A stretch of 64,000 nt of DNA from Neelides folsomi. Lineage: Eukaryota; Arthropoda; Collembola; Neelipleona; Neelidae. Under the pieces are notes generated by a model. The model was not told where the DNA came from, did no database searches, and saw nothing but the letters and a program-made list of their open reading frames with translations. The translations under genes and the position numbers were made by a program. Each line of letters opens with the position of its first letter. Position 1 is the stretch's first letter. This document shows, in pieces, positions 1 to 12,666 of this stretch. The stretch covers positions 248,001 through 312,000 of the forward strand of contig JAQGBZ010000021.1 of assembly GCA_034687125.1 (NCBI GenBank). The letters run 5' to 3'.

Positions 1-789
1 TCCCCTCGCGTGCTCTAAAGTCATAATTAAAATAGAAAAAGGAAAGGGCATAATTAAAATGCGCTTTTGAACCTTTATACAAAAGGTTTTAAAAAAAGTT
101 TTTTCTAAGAGTTTAAATTCTCAACAAAGTATGGCCAATTTCATTCTTTTATAGCTGTAAACTTTAACTTGTAAATAAAAGTTGGTTTATTTCAAAATTG
201 TCATTTTTATCCAACATATAAATAGTGTTAAGTTATGGATGAATATGATTGTAATAAATTGTGAGCAGTTTCCGATTTGGTCCTTCCGGCCCCCTTGAAC
301 AAGTTCTCAATAACATGCTTCCTACTTTGTCGACCGTAACAAATGGAAAAGGAGGATTTGTGAGAATGACTTGATTTCTCCTACACGTCCTCCGCCCACT
401 ATCTATACCACATTACTCACTCAATATTCAGGGTATGGAAGGAGTAAAAATCACTCAAAATTCCTCCAGTGATGGGATTTCACAAACAGGGAACTTTCAC
501 AATGTTGACAATACTTTATAAAGAAAAGAAATTTAGAAAAATGTTCCTCACCGTTTTATTCCCTAAATTCCTAACTCGGCAGCTCAGGTACGCTGTTTTC
601 CCAACGAGGGCCGTGACATTCCGCGGAATGGCCGCGTCGAAAAAAGCTTCACCCGGACTCGCTGGAGAAAAAGGGCCAGACTGAAGGAAAGTGAAGATAT
701 TGTACGTAGACTCTGTTGGCTCAACGACGCCCTCGCTCACGAACATCGACCCTGCAAGTTAAAAAAAAGGTTGACGTTAGATTTAATAG

Positions 790-810
790 ATTATTATTAT
801 TATTTATTAT
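790..810. repeat. Short ATT microsatellite
   Basis: An ATT-type run, five clean units with one imperfect unit at the end. Simple repeats of any length are rare in this window. Confidence 0.6.
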
Positions 811-843
811 CGTACTTTCTTCCTACACACATGTTTTAAAATC

Positions 844-909
844 ATGCCTGCGAATATGAATCCGTATGGATTGGAAAATACTAATTCTGATGGATTATGC
901 GTTTATGAA
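844..909 (+). other. Possible short coding exon before GAA|GTAAGTGTC
   Basis: ATG at 844 starts 22 open codons beginning MPANMNPYGLENTNSDG and ending at GAA|GTAAGTGTC (donor at 910). If unspliced, the frame stops about 16 codons later. No upstream or downstream exon is apparent. It rests on the donor and the balanced peptide only. Confidence 0.08.
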
Positions 910-3900
910 GTAAGTGTCATTGGAGAAATAAATCATATCACTTTATTTATTCCTCACTGACAGAGGCAAACTTATCAAAGTGGCAAAGAAATATTTATGC
1001 ACCACTCTGCTCCCTCGACTCTAATTTCATGCTTAGAACGCAAAAATTATCTTTGTATTCATTCTCTTGCCATCATTTCTCACTTCAAAACATTCATATC
1101 GCATAAGTAACACATTACTTTTATGATTCCATTTGATTTTGGAAGGATTTCATTTTAATCAATTAGTGATAGTTAATTCAAAATTTCTAATATCTTTATT
1201 AATACAATGTAGTACAATATAATTAGTAAATTATAGTGTCTGATGAGAGAATCAGAGCACTTATAATAATTACATATACTATGGTATGCAGCACTTATTA
1301 AACAGCATCTGAGTACAGATATACTCAATTAATATGGGATACTTATATCTATAAGATTTGTCAAGACGCAGTATTTCCTAATATCATTATGAGTATGAAA
1401 AGATGATAATAGAACTATGTTTGTCTAATCCGAGTCATTAATTCATTCTTCGCTCGAATTGATATTTAATTCTCTCAAAGAAACCCCGTCGCCTTCGAGT
1501 AATAAATCATAAATGGGAGTTTGTTAAATTTTGTGAAATGTGGGTGCCCTGAGATTCCATGAAGGAAAGGGACGCAGACTTCTTGGAATTCAAAAGGGTT
1601 CAAATGCAATCAAATATTAAAGAGGACTTCCCTTTCACCAACAACTTTTCTCATTCATCCACCCATCCGCCGCCGCAACCTGTTTACATATTAAATTTAC
1701 TGGAGCAGCAGGAGCAGAGTTGAGAAATATCTAAATTATTATCTGGATCCGTAGGATCCTCCTTTACAAACCTTTCAAATCTTTAAACCTTTCATTGGGT
1801 CTTTAAATTCTCCTTAAAAATCATCTCATTTCAAATTTTCCCCTTTGACACAAAACCTCAACGCTAGCTAAAGATAACTTTCCTTTGACTACATTTTTCA
1901 ATAATATGCGAATATTTATGTAAATTAAATAACTATTTGTATTTTTAAATAATTGATTTTTCATCTATTCATTATCTTATATAAATAATATTAATCAATA
2001 ACTATGCACATACTCTACTTGAACATGAGTTGAAGTTTGTATGCATTTCATAACGGACCAATAATTCCACGTCCATTTGTGCATACATTTTGCAATTTTA
2101 ATTATTTAAAAAAATTATAAATTTTTAAATAGAGTAATATTACACTTTTAAAATAGACAGCGGATCATAGTTAGTATATTATAATTAGGGAGGGAAGAGG
2201 GAAATAATTTCAAAAGTAAGATGTCATTTTCACAGAGTAATAACAGTCATAGCTTTCAACCCCAATTAAAATACCATTCATAGGTTAAGTTTGAATTGCC
2301 ATTGTCATTGTCAAAAGATTATAAATCAATATTTATTATGTATAACATTTCCCGTTCTTATAAGATTAACTTTTAATTTGATTGAACAAAATTTTAAGCT
2401 CTTATTAAAAATTTAACAAAATTGAAGTCTGAATTTGATACTTAAAGAACGAGAAAACTTTTACTGCACAACAACTTCCGTAAATATGGCAAAATGGATC
2501 AAATGACTGTTGTAGACTCTTATCCTGTTTAACATAGAATTGCAATGAATACATAAAGAGGAGAGAAAGAGCGTAAAGTTTCCCTCATTTAAAAATTTCA
2601 CATAAATTGCAAAGGCTAATAAATCTTAATGAGGGTGAGGCCGTAAAATAATTTTACATTTTTTCTCCTCTCAAACTTTTCCTATTAGGGCTGGAGGTGA
2701 GCCACGTCTCTGAATGAAGCTGGGCAGTGATGCAGAGCAAAGGAAGCTTCGCTCTTCCAACGGATTTCCTCCCTTATATTAAATTTTGGAGAAAAATAAA
2801 TAAATGAGGCAGAAAGTCTTTCGGGTCGGAGGGAAAACGTAAATTTGAAAAAGAAAAACTCCCAGTGTGGAGGAAGTGAGCGAGGAAGAATCGATTCGAG
2901 ACTTTGAGTAGACGAGAGATTAAGATTGAGCGAGATTGGGAGGAACTTCATCTTCATCATTATTATTCATCATGATCTTCCGACAGAGAAAGGTAACCAC
3001 GAAGGAAGTGAAAATCAAAATTGGATGAGGCGGATTTCTCAACATTCAACACAACCTCCGATTTCAACCAACAAACTTGGATTGAAAAGGACCAGCCAGG
3101 CTCTCAATTAAAGATAATTAAACCCAGTCGAACCCGTCAAAGAGACACTTTTCCAATTAACTAAATGTAAAATGATTATCTGAGAAAGCCTGAGTGGCAG
3201 CAACATCTTTATCCTTAACCTTTAAATCTTCAAAGTCACAACTTCCGCTCTTTAATATTAAAATCTTGGATTATTAAATACATAAGAAATATGCAAGCAT
3301 ATTGCATCCCATGCATACCAACATCTATGTACATTATAAGTATATATACATACTTAAATACTTTGTTTGTTCAAGTTCCGGTTTCTTCGTAATTTATAAT
3401 TTCACTTTAGTATTAAACCAAGACCAACCGCTTCTTCCAACCAAAAATTACAAATTCATAGGATTGGCTTTAAATTAAAAATATCCAATCAAGAGGTCGA
3501 CAATAATAATTTCATTTTTAATGTGAGAGTTAAGGGGCAGAATGTAAGTATGAAATTGCAAGGCTGGGTGGGCGGGTTAAAGAATGTAGGTCATACTAAT
3601 GGGAGAACATAACAATAAGCGAGGAAGTGAAAAGGGTCTAAGGAGCCCCACAAGGGACTGCTACACTTTTATCCGCTCCGAACTCATGAATACGAAAAGA
3701 TTCGCTTCCACACACTCCAACAACATTCCAACGGCTCTTAAAAGAATTTCAATCTCGGGCCTTCCGCGGGTTTAAAATGAGAAATTCCTCATTATTCAAA
3801 TGTACTCCAAATATTCAATTCGAGTTCAAATATCAGTTAAAATAACATTTGGGTCAAAAATGTATAATATTTGGAAGCTCTCTAGTTAAATTCCATTTAA

Positions 3901-4531
3901 TTTAAAATATTGCGTCGTTGGTTGTCAAAGTTGAGTCAGAAGATTCATTGAAATTTTCAACCAGAGCTAAGCGGGGCGTCGAATGACAAATTGAGGCGGA
4001 GTGAAAGGTGAGATTATAACGATGAAGGGCGAGTGGGGGAAGAAATAATAGAAAGAGGACACCCTGAGCTCAATGAGGGCTTTGGTGAAATTTGTGGAAA
4101 GGAGAACTTGACGTGATTGTCCAATCAATCTAAGCGAATGGGGGGAAGGGGGATTTTGGGTAAATAAACACTTTTTTCTTGGGAGAGAGAAAAGCTCCTT
4201 CCAACTTTTTCTCTTTGCTCAAATCATTGAGGAGAAGTTTGGTAAGCGGAGGGGATTCTAGGGATAAATACCTTCATGTATCCTTCTCCTTCGAGATTCG
4301 AGAGTTCAAGTTTAATTTGGAAAAGAGAGGCGAAATGAAGGTCGGGGAAATTCCATTATTCGGAATGTTAAGGGGAAAAGATCGAAATCTGTCCAATTTA
4401 AAGAATCTCATCATGGAAAGAGAGATCCAAACACATTTACCAAAGCCTTCCTACCAACAATATAAACTTTATTTATACACTTATCAATCCAATGTAAACT
4501 TCCTATTTAGTTTGGCTATATTGCGAAAAAG

Positions 4532-4540
4532 GTAAGTACT
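4532..4540 (+). other. Strong consensus 5' splice-site sequence
   Basis: AAAAAG|GTAAGTACT, with GT at 4532-4533, closely matches the U1 complement. It lies at the very end of a 118-codon open frame (4179-4535) whose TAA is formed inside the donor. An acceptor-like CTTCCTATTTAG ends at 4510, which would leave a 21-nt micro-exon. Whether it is used cannot be told from sequence. Confidence 0.15.
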
Positions 4541-5684
4541 CACAAATCTTTTTGCTTATTTAGATCGCCTATCAAAGCCTTCTTTAAGATTAATACCTTC
4601 AATTGATAAAAATACAAAGTTATTTTCACTAGCAAAAAATGTTAAATTAATTGATTTTATAAAATGAATGCTTTTTTAGTTTTTGATCTTGTTTAGTAAA
4701 AGAAAATTAATAGTGAAATCATGAAATGAATCAAAATGATAGAAGGAGGAATATGTGTTGCAAGTAAGAAAAATTTGTCATCGTCGAGAGTGATAAGACG
4801 ATAACAAGTTTTTTATTTGAGGATTAGATCAGAATCATTTTTCCTGTAAGAGTTCCTTGTCATTCTCACGACTTCCTCGAAATGTGATTCACTTTGCTCG
4901 GCCCTTGAACATGGCGAAGACAGGAGAAGAAGACACATGGGCTCATCATTAAACAATTTAAAAGAAATTGAGGACTCTCATAACTCTTTCAACACTCACA
5001 TTTCTTTTATATTTTTCTCCAGATTAAAAATCTTTTTTTCCAAACTGAAACTCCCAGTCATTCTCAGTTGATCTAACTTTAAGTAAATATTGAAAATCTC
5101 GAGCATTCTCAAAGAGAAAATTATTGAAGAAAAAAATAATGGAATTCTCACAGGGTTTTTTCCTCAGAATGCATGAAATAAATCCTTCAAATTTTAATCC
5201 CATTTCTCTCAATTTTAATTAAGGCGGGAACGTAATTCTAAATCATTCCATCTCACTTCATTAATTAAACGGAGTCTTTTGCAAACGGCGCTGGTTTAAA
5301 CGCTCCTATTCAAATATTTATACATTTTAATATAGTGCATTTTTCTCCATTTTATTAAAAGGAAGAATGCGAGACTGGATTCCATTGTTCTTATTGACTC
5401 ATGGTGAAAGGAAGTCTGTGAAATTAAATTTATGCTTGTCAGCCGAAAGGCGCCGACTGACAGGAGAGATGGAGATTACGCTGACACTCTAATCCTCTTT
5501 TCTCTCTACTTTCCTCTTTATGCATCTCATATTTAAATAAGTCTGATCATTACTTCATTACCTTTAGTGCATTATGTATTTATATATTAAACCTTTCATA
5601 AAACACATTATTGTTTCATTCAAGCATTCAAGCTGTTTTAGCTTGTTTTCCGCACCTACAAGATTGAATAATTGAGACAATGCG

Positions 5685-5708
5685 ATGAAACAAACCATGA
5701 GGTTCCTG
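5685..5708 (+). other. Possible short first coding exon before a CTG|GTAAGC donor
   Basis: ATG at 5685 encodes MKQTMRFL and meets CTG|GTAAGC at 5708/5709. Short first exons that stop within a signal peptide are common in secreted arthropod proteins, and a basic start followed by hydrophobic residues fits. An AT-rich TATA-like TATTTATATATTAA lies at 5577-5590, about 100 bp upstream. A two-codon upstream frame, ATG CGA TGA at 5680-5688, overlaps the start codon. All of these signals are weak in AT-rich DNA and no matching downstream exon was found. Confidence 0.1.
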
Positions 5709-6480
5709 GTAAGCATTATTTAAAAACAATGCTGTCTAATCTATTTGTAATTGTATTTACATAAATAAATTAAATGTATTTAGCGAGTATTAAATTATAA
5801 AGCTCAAATAATAAATGAAATCATTAAACCGTGTTCGTTCCTTATAGAATTATTGAAAGGATTATAATAATGAAAAGAATAATTTAAGCATAAATTCACG
5901 GAGATTTAAATATTCACTATTGTAATTAATTAATACGTTTCACACCATATATTTATAAATCTCTAAATATTCTTCCCGTCCAATGAAGACATTTCCCCAA
6001 AGGAGCTCATTAGGAATGAAGACTTGGAACATCTAGATGTTAATACTAGAGATAAAAAGAGTCCTCCTTTATTAAAATTGTCTTTGTGAGTGAGGAAAAG
6101 TAAGGAAGAAAGTGCGATGTTAATCTTCAATTTAAACTCTCCTTCCATTGTGAAGAGTCATATAGGAAGAGGAAATTATAGGCGAAACGTTGCGGAAGTT
6201 GAATTGTGAATGTTTTTTAAAAGCCTTTTAGACATCTTTACACTCCTCCTTCCCGCTCTTATTCCTCTTTTCCCTCCGTGGGAGCGATCTGGAGAATTTT
6301 AATGGACTCATTCTCCTGCCATTCCCACGTTCCATTATAATATATTTTAATCCCTCCTTCGATTCCTTCAACTCTTCCTCTAACTCTGCATCTTCGTTCC
6401 TTGTATTTATCATTGTAAGAAATGACTTCAAAGACTTCAATATCTCATTTTAATATCAATGAATAAATGGAAGAAGCTTT

Positions 6481-9400
6481 AATGGTTAATCATTCTTCTC
6501 AACGTCAATTAAAGTGCAAAAGCACAATATATATGTATGTATTTATATGTATTCAAAAAATAAGAGTTTACGAAAAGTTAAATAAGTGTTACCAATAGAC
6601 ATTAATGTGTAGAGACTTCGAGTAATGGCCCTGTTCCATAATCTATTACAATAATTAACTCGGAAGCTTGTCTCGTTTGTTTACTCAACTTTCCTTCAAC
6701 TATTATTAATTATCACTGAATTTCCACATTGCACATATTTTAAACTTTCACTTTATGTACTGACAAATCAATTATGTAACTTAATCACAAAATTAGCAGA
6801 GCAATAAAAATTACAAAATCGATTTATAAGATTGTTTAATTAAAGTTGTTTTATTAAAATGTTCAATAGTTTGTTTTATATGGAATATTTGAATCAAATA
6901 AAGCAATTTAGCCCATTGGACTTAATTACTAGTAAAGCCAAGAAAGAAATAAACAAGGATCAATAATGCCGTGATGTTAGAAGTTACAGCAGTGAAGTTG
7001 AAAGGATTCCTATGAGGAATTAAAGAAAGGTGGGTGAATAATTTACGGGAGCATATGAGGGTTGAAGTTGAATTAAAGGCTAAAGAAATTCACATTTTTC
7101 CTCCCTCCCCAATGTCTGACAAGTGAGAATTAGAATGTCGTTTGAGGGTAGATAAAGTGTAAATAATGAAGGAAGTTCCCTTTGCACGGACTCGCGTCCC
7201 TCACGCACATCAACAAACTCAACTCTTTCCACTCAAGTCAAAAACTTTTCCCCGTCCAAACTTTTCATAATCAAAATTCCCAACTTTTTGAGATTAAGTT
7301 CAAAAATTTTGTAGATTTGATTCAACGATGAATTTATTTATTTTTAATATCTCAACTCCCTATTTAAGCCCCAATGTCAACAATACAAATAATTAACGAA
7401 AATGACTCTTCAACTTTAACATGAACTTCGTGAGTTGATCTTTTATTGATGGCTACAAGTTTGAATGATTTACACTCCTAATAAAACGAATCAAAAAGAT
7501 GAAACAATAACTGAAAGTGGACGAAGGAAAATTGAATTTGGTTCTCCAGCTTTTACAAGAAAGGCTTTTGAGGGGCCAACTCGGTAGAAAATTAATTTTA
7601 CTTTCCTACGGGAGAGTCTGTAAATTAATTAATAGAACTAACTTTCCCGGCTCTTTGAACTATCCTTAGAAGAGCAAGGGGATTCGGGAGGAGATAAAGA
7701 ATCTCTTTTACAGGAATGTAATTAAATAACAATATTTAATTCAGTCTTTCGTATCAATTACTCTTCTTCCAATTCACAATTTCCTTTTACAACCCTTGAA
7801 ATTCAAACCTTTCAATATCAAGTTAAACCAAATATAACTCGAAAATAGCCTCGATTTGTTTCAAACCTAAATTCGATTTTTGAGAAGGTTAAAGGGTCTG
7901 TAGATAGAGTAAAAGACAGACTTATGGTAATTTATATGGGTCGAAATGTCTGGGTCATATTGAACTAGAAAGGAAATCGATTGAATCAGCCGGAATAAAG
8001 TTAAGGGAAATATTTATTTTATTTAATAGGGTTTAATTAAATAAAGTTAAGCAGAGATATGCAAAATAGGATAATTGGTTGTGAAAAGTTTTGTCTGGTG
8101 AGGTTCCTTCCCTCAATATTTATTTCGGGCTAGTTAGTTCAGTTGCCAAAGTAAACAATAGGGGTTAGAAAAGCTATACAAACGAAAACAAAATCAAATC
8201 TGCACTTCACCTCAAGAAAAATAAAATGAAAAGAAAAAACAAATCAATTTTCACATATCAGAAGAGTCAAATAATTGAAACAAACTAAATAAGTCTATAT
8301 TTTTTTATTATATTTTCAGAACCAAACTACAAGAATTCTTTCAAAAGGGATACATACAAATAAGTATATTAAATACTAGAACTTATTGTACTTAAGGTAT
8401 TCTAACAGATTAAGAAATTAATTGGAATTGATTTTTCTTGGGAATTGATTAACAAACTTTCATCAATAAAAGAAAAAAGTATTTGTTTAAGACACTCAAC
8501 GAATCGTTCACTTTTGACTCTCTCTTAAGTTTTTTAAGATGGATTTAGCATAACCTCAATTAAGAACCTCCCTTTCATCTTTGTCCACTCCACTGGACAA
8601 TTGATCAAAGTTGTAAGGAGAAAAGTGGAAACTCAAACTGTTTGAGATGACTTTCTCTCTCTTCTAACTAAAGAAGAATAGAAAAGGAAGGAAGTGGTTC
8701 AAAGTCAATATAAGAAAATGCTTAAAGGCAACGTTTCCTTTAAATAGTGTGTAAGATAGAGATAAGAAACCTTAAAGTGAGTTGATAATGCCAGTTGACA
8801 ATTACGTTCGCGACTGGATCGTATAGAACGAATTTAATATAAGGGAAGATTCACCTTTGAATGAAGAACAAGTTTCTTCAAATTTAATTAAAGAAAACAA
8901 AGGAACCTTTGACATCCCATTTGATGTCTTTTCAATACGAGTAATTTAAATTTACAACCAAAAAAGAGAGAATGATCCGCAGTAATTATTTTTTTACTCA
9001 AAACATAAATAAAACAGCCAACCTTATTGTTTTAAAATCAATAATGCCAATTTTTGTCAAATACCTTAAAATTGCATAACCAAAATCAATATAACTTAAC
9101 ACATGGGAAGCTAATATTGAACTTTACGATTCTTTTATGAAAAAAGTGTAGACTTTATTTAAAGAAGTCAAGGAGCGTTGAAGAGCGGAAGGTTCATCAA
9201 AATCTCAAATTACATCTTTGAGGAGTTGAAGGCGGAGCTGAAGGTTAAAAGGATTCGAAAATGAGGAAAAGCTGAGAGGAGTGAAGTAAAAAAGATTGAA
9301 TGCAACAATGCCTGCAATGCGATGAGGGAAGAGAAATAAATAGTGTAAGAGCCTCTCATTTTAGAATTCTGTAAGCAGAGTGTATGCATTGCAGGAGCTT

Positions 9401-10600
9401 TAAATATATTGGACTGTATTAAGAATTCGGAACAATTTCTCCGCCTGCCTCCTTAACGACGTAGAGAAGTGAAGGAACCCTCACGCCCCATATGCTTACA
9501 CACACTCATCCAACCAAAAGACAAGACGACCCATTTCATTCATATCCCATTCTATTCCATTTTCCTTGATTCGCGTTGAGAATACAACAGATATGATATG
9601 ATTCCAAAGTTGCAATAATATTATACCACTATACATATAAGTTGAACGTAGATATAAAGGTTTGCTACTCCCGGACGTCACATAAGGACCACATCGTGAA
9701 ACCATGACGTAATATGATCCTTCTCTCGGAATACTCTCAGAAATATAGTAAAGTCAGAATGCGTTTATTTTCTTCAATATTCAAAAGTTTGCCATTCCAC
9801 ATCAAAGAATAAACTTTGGCACTTTCTCTCTGTGTACTCGTAGGAAAAATTCTTTTTCAGAAACTCAAACTTTACACGTATTGAGTAAGAAAAATGTAAT
9901 GGAGAAGAATGAAGAAGAATTTGCCAAAAAAACTGCGTATGATTTCCCTTATTCAATTTCCGAGCCAGTTGGAGATGAAAAATAGAAAAACTTTCCAGCT
10001 CTAAATCAAATCTCTGGTTCAAAAATTGTAATATTATTTAACTAATGAGTCTAGATTAAGTGAGCCGATCCATTAAGAGAATAATTTTAAACGGAATAAA
10101 TAAATCGGTTTGAGAGATGGTCCGTGTGTGACTTGGAATTTAAAATGGTTCATGTGGTTCATTGGATTTATGAATTTTCTTAATTAAGGATCTGAAGCCT
10201 TAAGGGCTCCATCAATTCTCCTTATAACATATTACAAATGGGGAGAAATGAACATAGGATTGGATGGAGTTTCCCAAATGGAATATAACGTGTGATAAAA
10301 CTAATAGGAACATGTTTTATCCTTCGTTATTGTAATTTGTATAATACTTCCATTAGATTTAATGCCTCGATATCTATCTTTTTTAAGTTTAATCAACATG
10401 TGAGATGTGATGGCTCTCATAATCATTGATTTTCCCCAAAGCAAACACACTTGGCAGAAGTTGTACTACATACTGTATACAAAGTAACTTGGTTTGTATA
10501 AAAGATGATGATGATGTGAAATTGTTGCTTTTAGTGCAGTAGTGGCGGATGAGGACGCAGTTACTGAGGCACGTACAATACTTAGGAATATTCATAATAT
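6481..10600. other. Non-coding segment with a long AT-rich block
   Basis: AT-rich at 6500-6900 and nearly continuously at 8180-9130, with purine-rich + strand at 9160-9340. Minus-strand frames of 68-82 codons at 9496-10595 have no splice or start support. No element ends were found around the long AT-rich block. Confidence 0.6.
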
Positions 10601-11582
10601 GTCTACCATTTGACCCTAATGAACTTAGGAATAAAAATTGGGGCGAAGATTAGAGAATGGAGTAAATTCCTCCGACTCACGCGAGAGGTAATGGAAGGAG
10701 AATGGGAGTTTCGTCTCCGGGAAAGTGTCATGAGAGCCATTAGCTCTTTACTCACTTCGTTCACTTTACGAACCTCTCCAGATTTACAAACATTCTCACA
10801 CTCATCCAAACCATCATTTCTTTTAATCAATTACCATCATGTGTATTATTAAAAAAACATCCTTGTTGGTTCAAAAAATATGATTTTAACTCCAAGTACT
10901 GTAAATGACATCTGGGGATAAAGCAAAGATTGGAGAAATCAATATTAAAGAAAAGAATGAAATTTATCCGCAATATCCAATATGTTGACCCATAAAGAAT
11001 CCTTTTGAAACAGGCGTAGTTCGTAAATTGGGTTTAATGGTAGGTCATTCATTGGAAGGGTTGTTCTTTCTCTGTATATTTATATTGACACTCCCAAGGA
11101 TTTACGACTCCTATGAGTGAAAGACAGGGCAGAGGAACGTGAGGCGAATTAAACAACAATTTATCCAATTCTCGTAAAATAAGACCTGACAATGTATTTT
11201 ACAATTCCGCATTAAACATTTTCCTTACATTTTTCTTTCAAAGTTCGCGGCCTACCGAGACCGCCACTCAAAGTGGAAATCCCATAAGAAAATATTTTGG
11301 TGAAAGATAGGAAGTTGGGAAGAATGAAGGGTCGAAAGGAAAAGTGACGTTGGAGGGTGTCCGAATACACTCACGTAATCTTCCCAACATTGGCTAAAAA
11401 CTTCAGAGGATTTGGCAAGGGACTTTTCCATGTATTTTCCTCCAAAATGAATTCGCAAGTTCTCTCTCTTATTACATCTCAAGAGAATTATTGAAAAGTT
11501 TGTAATTCAAAGTATCACGATGAGCCGATTAACTTCTGAGTCAACTCACTCCCATTTGCATCCATAATCTTGAAGGAATTCA

Positions 11583-11603
11583 ACAGAGTTTGTCAAACTC
11601 TGT
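11583..11603. repeat. 9-bp stem hairpin
   Basis: ACAGAGTTT pairs perfectly with AAACTCTGT around GTC. Stem G+C is higher than in the window's other hairpins, so it should be fairly stable. Confidence 0.6.
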
Positions 11604-12415
11604 CCGGGAGGAGAAACTCATTAGAACCACTTACAACTTAACGGTTCAAAAGTTAGAGAGAAAATGTATGATATAACTTTTAATACCTTTATTTTACAAC
11701 TCCGCTCCACAATTTCCACTTTTCACATCACAAATAAACACTCAATTTATTCAGCCCAAATGATCTCATTTTTCCCCTACTTAGGCCCTCATTTTATCAA
11801 AAGTTGTTTGAGCGGCTTATGGTAAAATGCCTCAACTTGTGTAATCCCCCCAGTAAAACAATTTCCCTTATTATAAGTAAACATACAAGATCTTTGGCGT
11901 ATTTGCAGATCTTTACTTTCCCATCCAATTCCCCATTTCCCCTCATCGACAATTGATTCGTTGGCAAAAAAGTGTAATAAAGTTTGGAAAGTTTTCTCAA
12001 GAGCGTAATGAAATAAGTAGGATTAATAATTTATGGGCCATCCATTTGATTTATAATTTATTAACTTTCCAATTACGCCGAACCCAAGTTAATTTGAGGG
12101 TGAGATAAATTAGGAGATTACGGACCTCTCTTTTTTATCCATCCTCCCTTTGTGTAATTTGTGGGAGGGAAGAGAAAGAAGAAGCGCACAGCTGGAGCTG
12201 TTAAAGAAAACCTCCTCCGTCTCCACCAGCCCAGTTCCAAGCTCGGGATTAATTACGAAGAGAGGAATTGCAGTCGAAGGATCTCAATGACTCCCACTTA
12301 CTACCTACCCAAGTGTCTCTACCCAATTCCCTCCCTCTCTCATGCATTTATGTGGAGTCGTAAAGATGAAGGACAAATTATGCGTAGGCGGTGCCTTTTT
12401 CTCACTCCTTCAAAG

Positions 12416-12666
12416 AATTCACTCCGAATTCATCTGTCGTCTTCCATTGCACTTCAAGAGTTGGGAAGACAGGGTTTCCACTCTACGGGTTTCGCGGAAA
12501 CGGCCGCTATGTTTATGATTTTCACGGGCCCTTTTGTGATCTCTCGAACTCAACACTTGAGAACGTGATTTGTGTCATTTCTAACCTTACCAGCTGTTAC
12601 TTGTTGGAAAGATATAAAAAAACAACTTCCTCCCTCTTTCAACTTTTCAACTCAACTCTATATTAA
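12416..12666 (+). other. Low-stop region with candidate exon
   Basis: From 12161 to about 12600 stops are scarce and two + frames are open together: one of 135 codons (12161-12568) and one running to 12666. A pyrimidine tract, CCTTTTTCTCACTCCTTC, followed by AAAG ending at 12415 resembles a 3' splice site. The frame behind it includes GKTGFPLYGFRGNGRYVYDF and an N-S-T glycosylation-type triplet. No donor of good quality is evident before the stop and no family is recognised. Two overlapping open frames can be a by-product of the locally higher G+C, so this is only a place to look first. Confidence 0.12.

Larger units (their letters stand above)
1..3120. other. Non-coding segment: AT-rich with a purine-rich zone
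   Basis: Very AT-rich at 1-240, 1080-1480 and 1890-2620. Between 2690 and 2940 the + strand is purine-rich (GAGGAA-type words). Open frames on opposite strands overlap near 2926-2960, a pattern expected by chance. Apart from the short ATG-to-donor piece at 844 and the ATT run, I see nothing gene-like. Confidence 0.6.
3121..6480. other. Non-coding segment with splice-like signals
   Basis: AT-rich islands at about 3240-3420, 4560-4740 and 5530-5950. A G-rich patch at 4140-4160 has runs of 6, 5 and 3 G. Pyrimidine-rich + strand at 5480-5520 and 6230-6300. The 118-codon frame at 4179 ends inside a strong donor; nothing else supports coding. Confidence 0.55.

Noticed and set aside
3124-3140. Minus-strand tRNA box B (GGGTTCGACTGGG)
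   Set aside because: No D-arm or acceptor stem could be placed at the right distances.
4140-4160. G-quadruplex
   Set aside because: Only three separate G-runs (6, 5 and 3). A four-run arrangement would need the six-G run to act as two with no loop.
12161-12568. Longest open frame in the window (135 codons, + strand) as a gene
   Set aside because: Its start has no special context, it overlaps a second open frame, shows no domain, and this length is within chance for 64 kb read in six frames. Only the region is kept, as a weak exon candidate.
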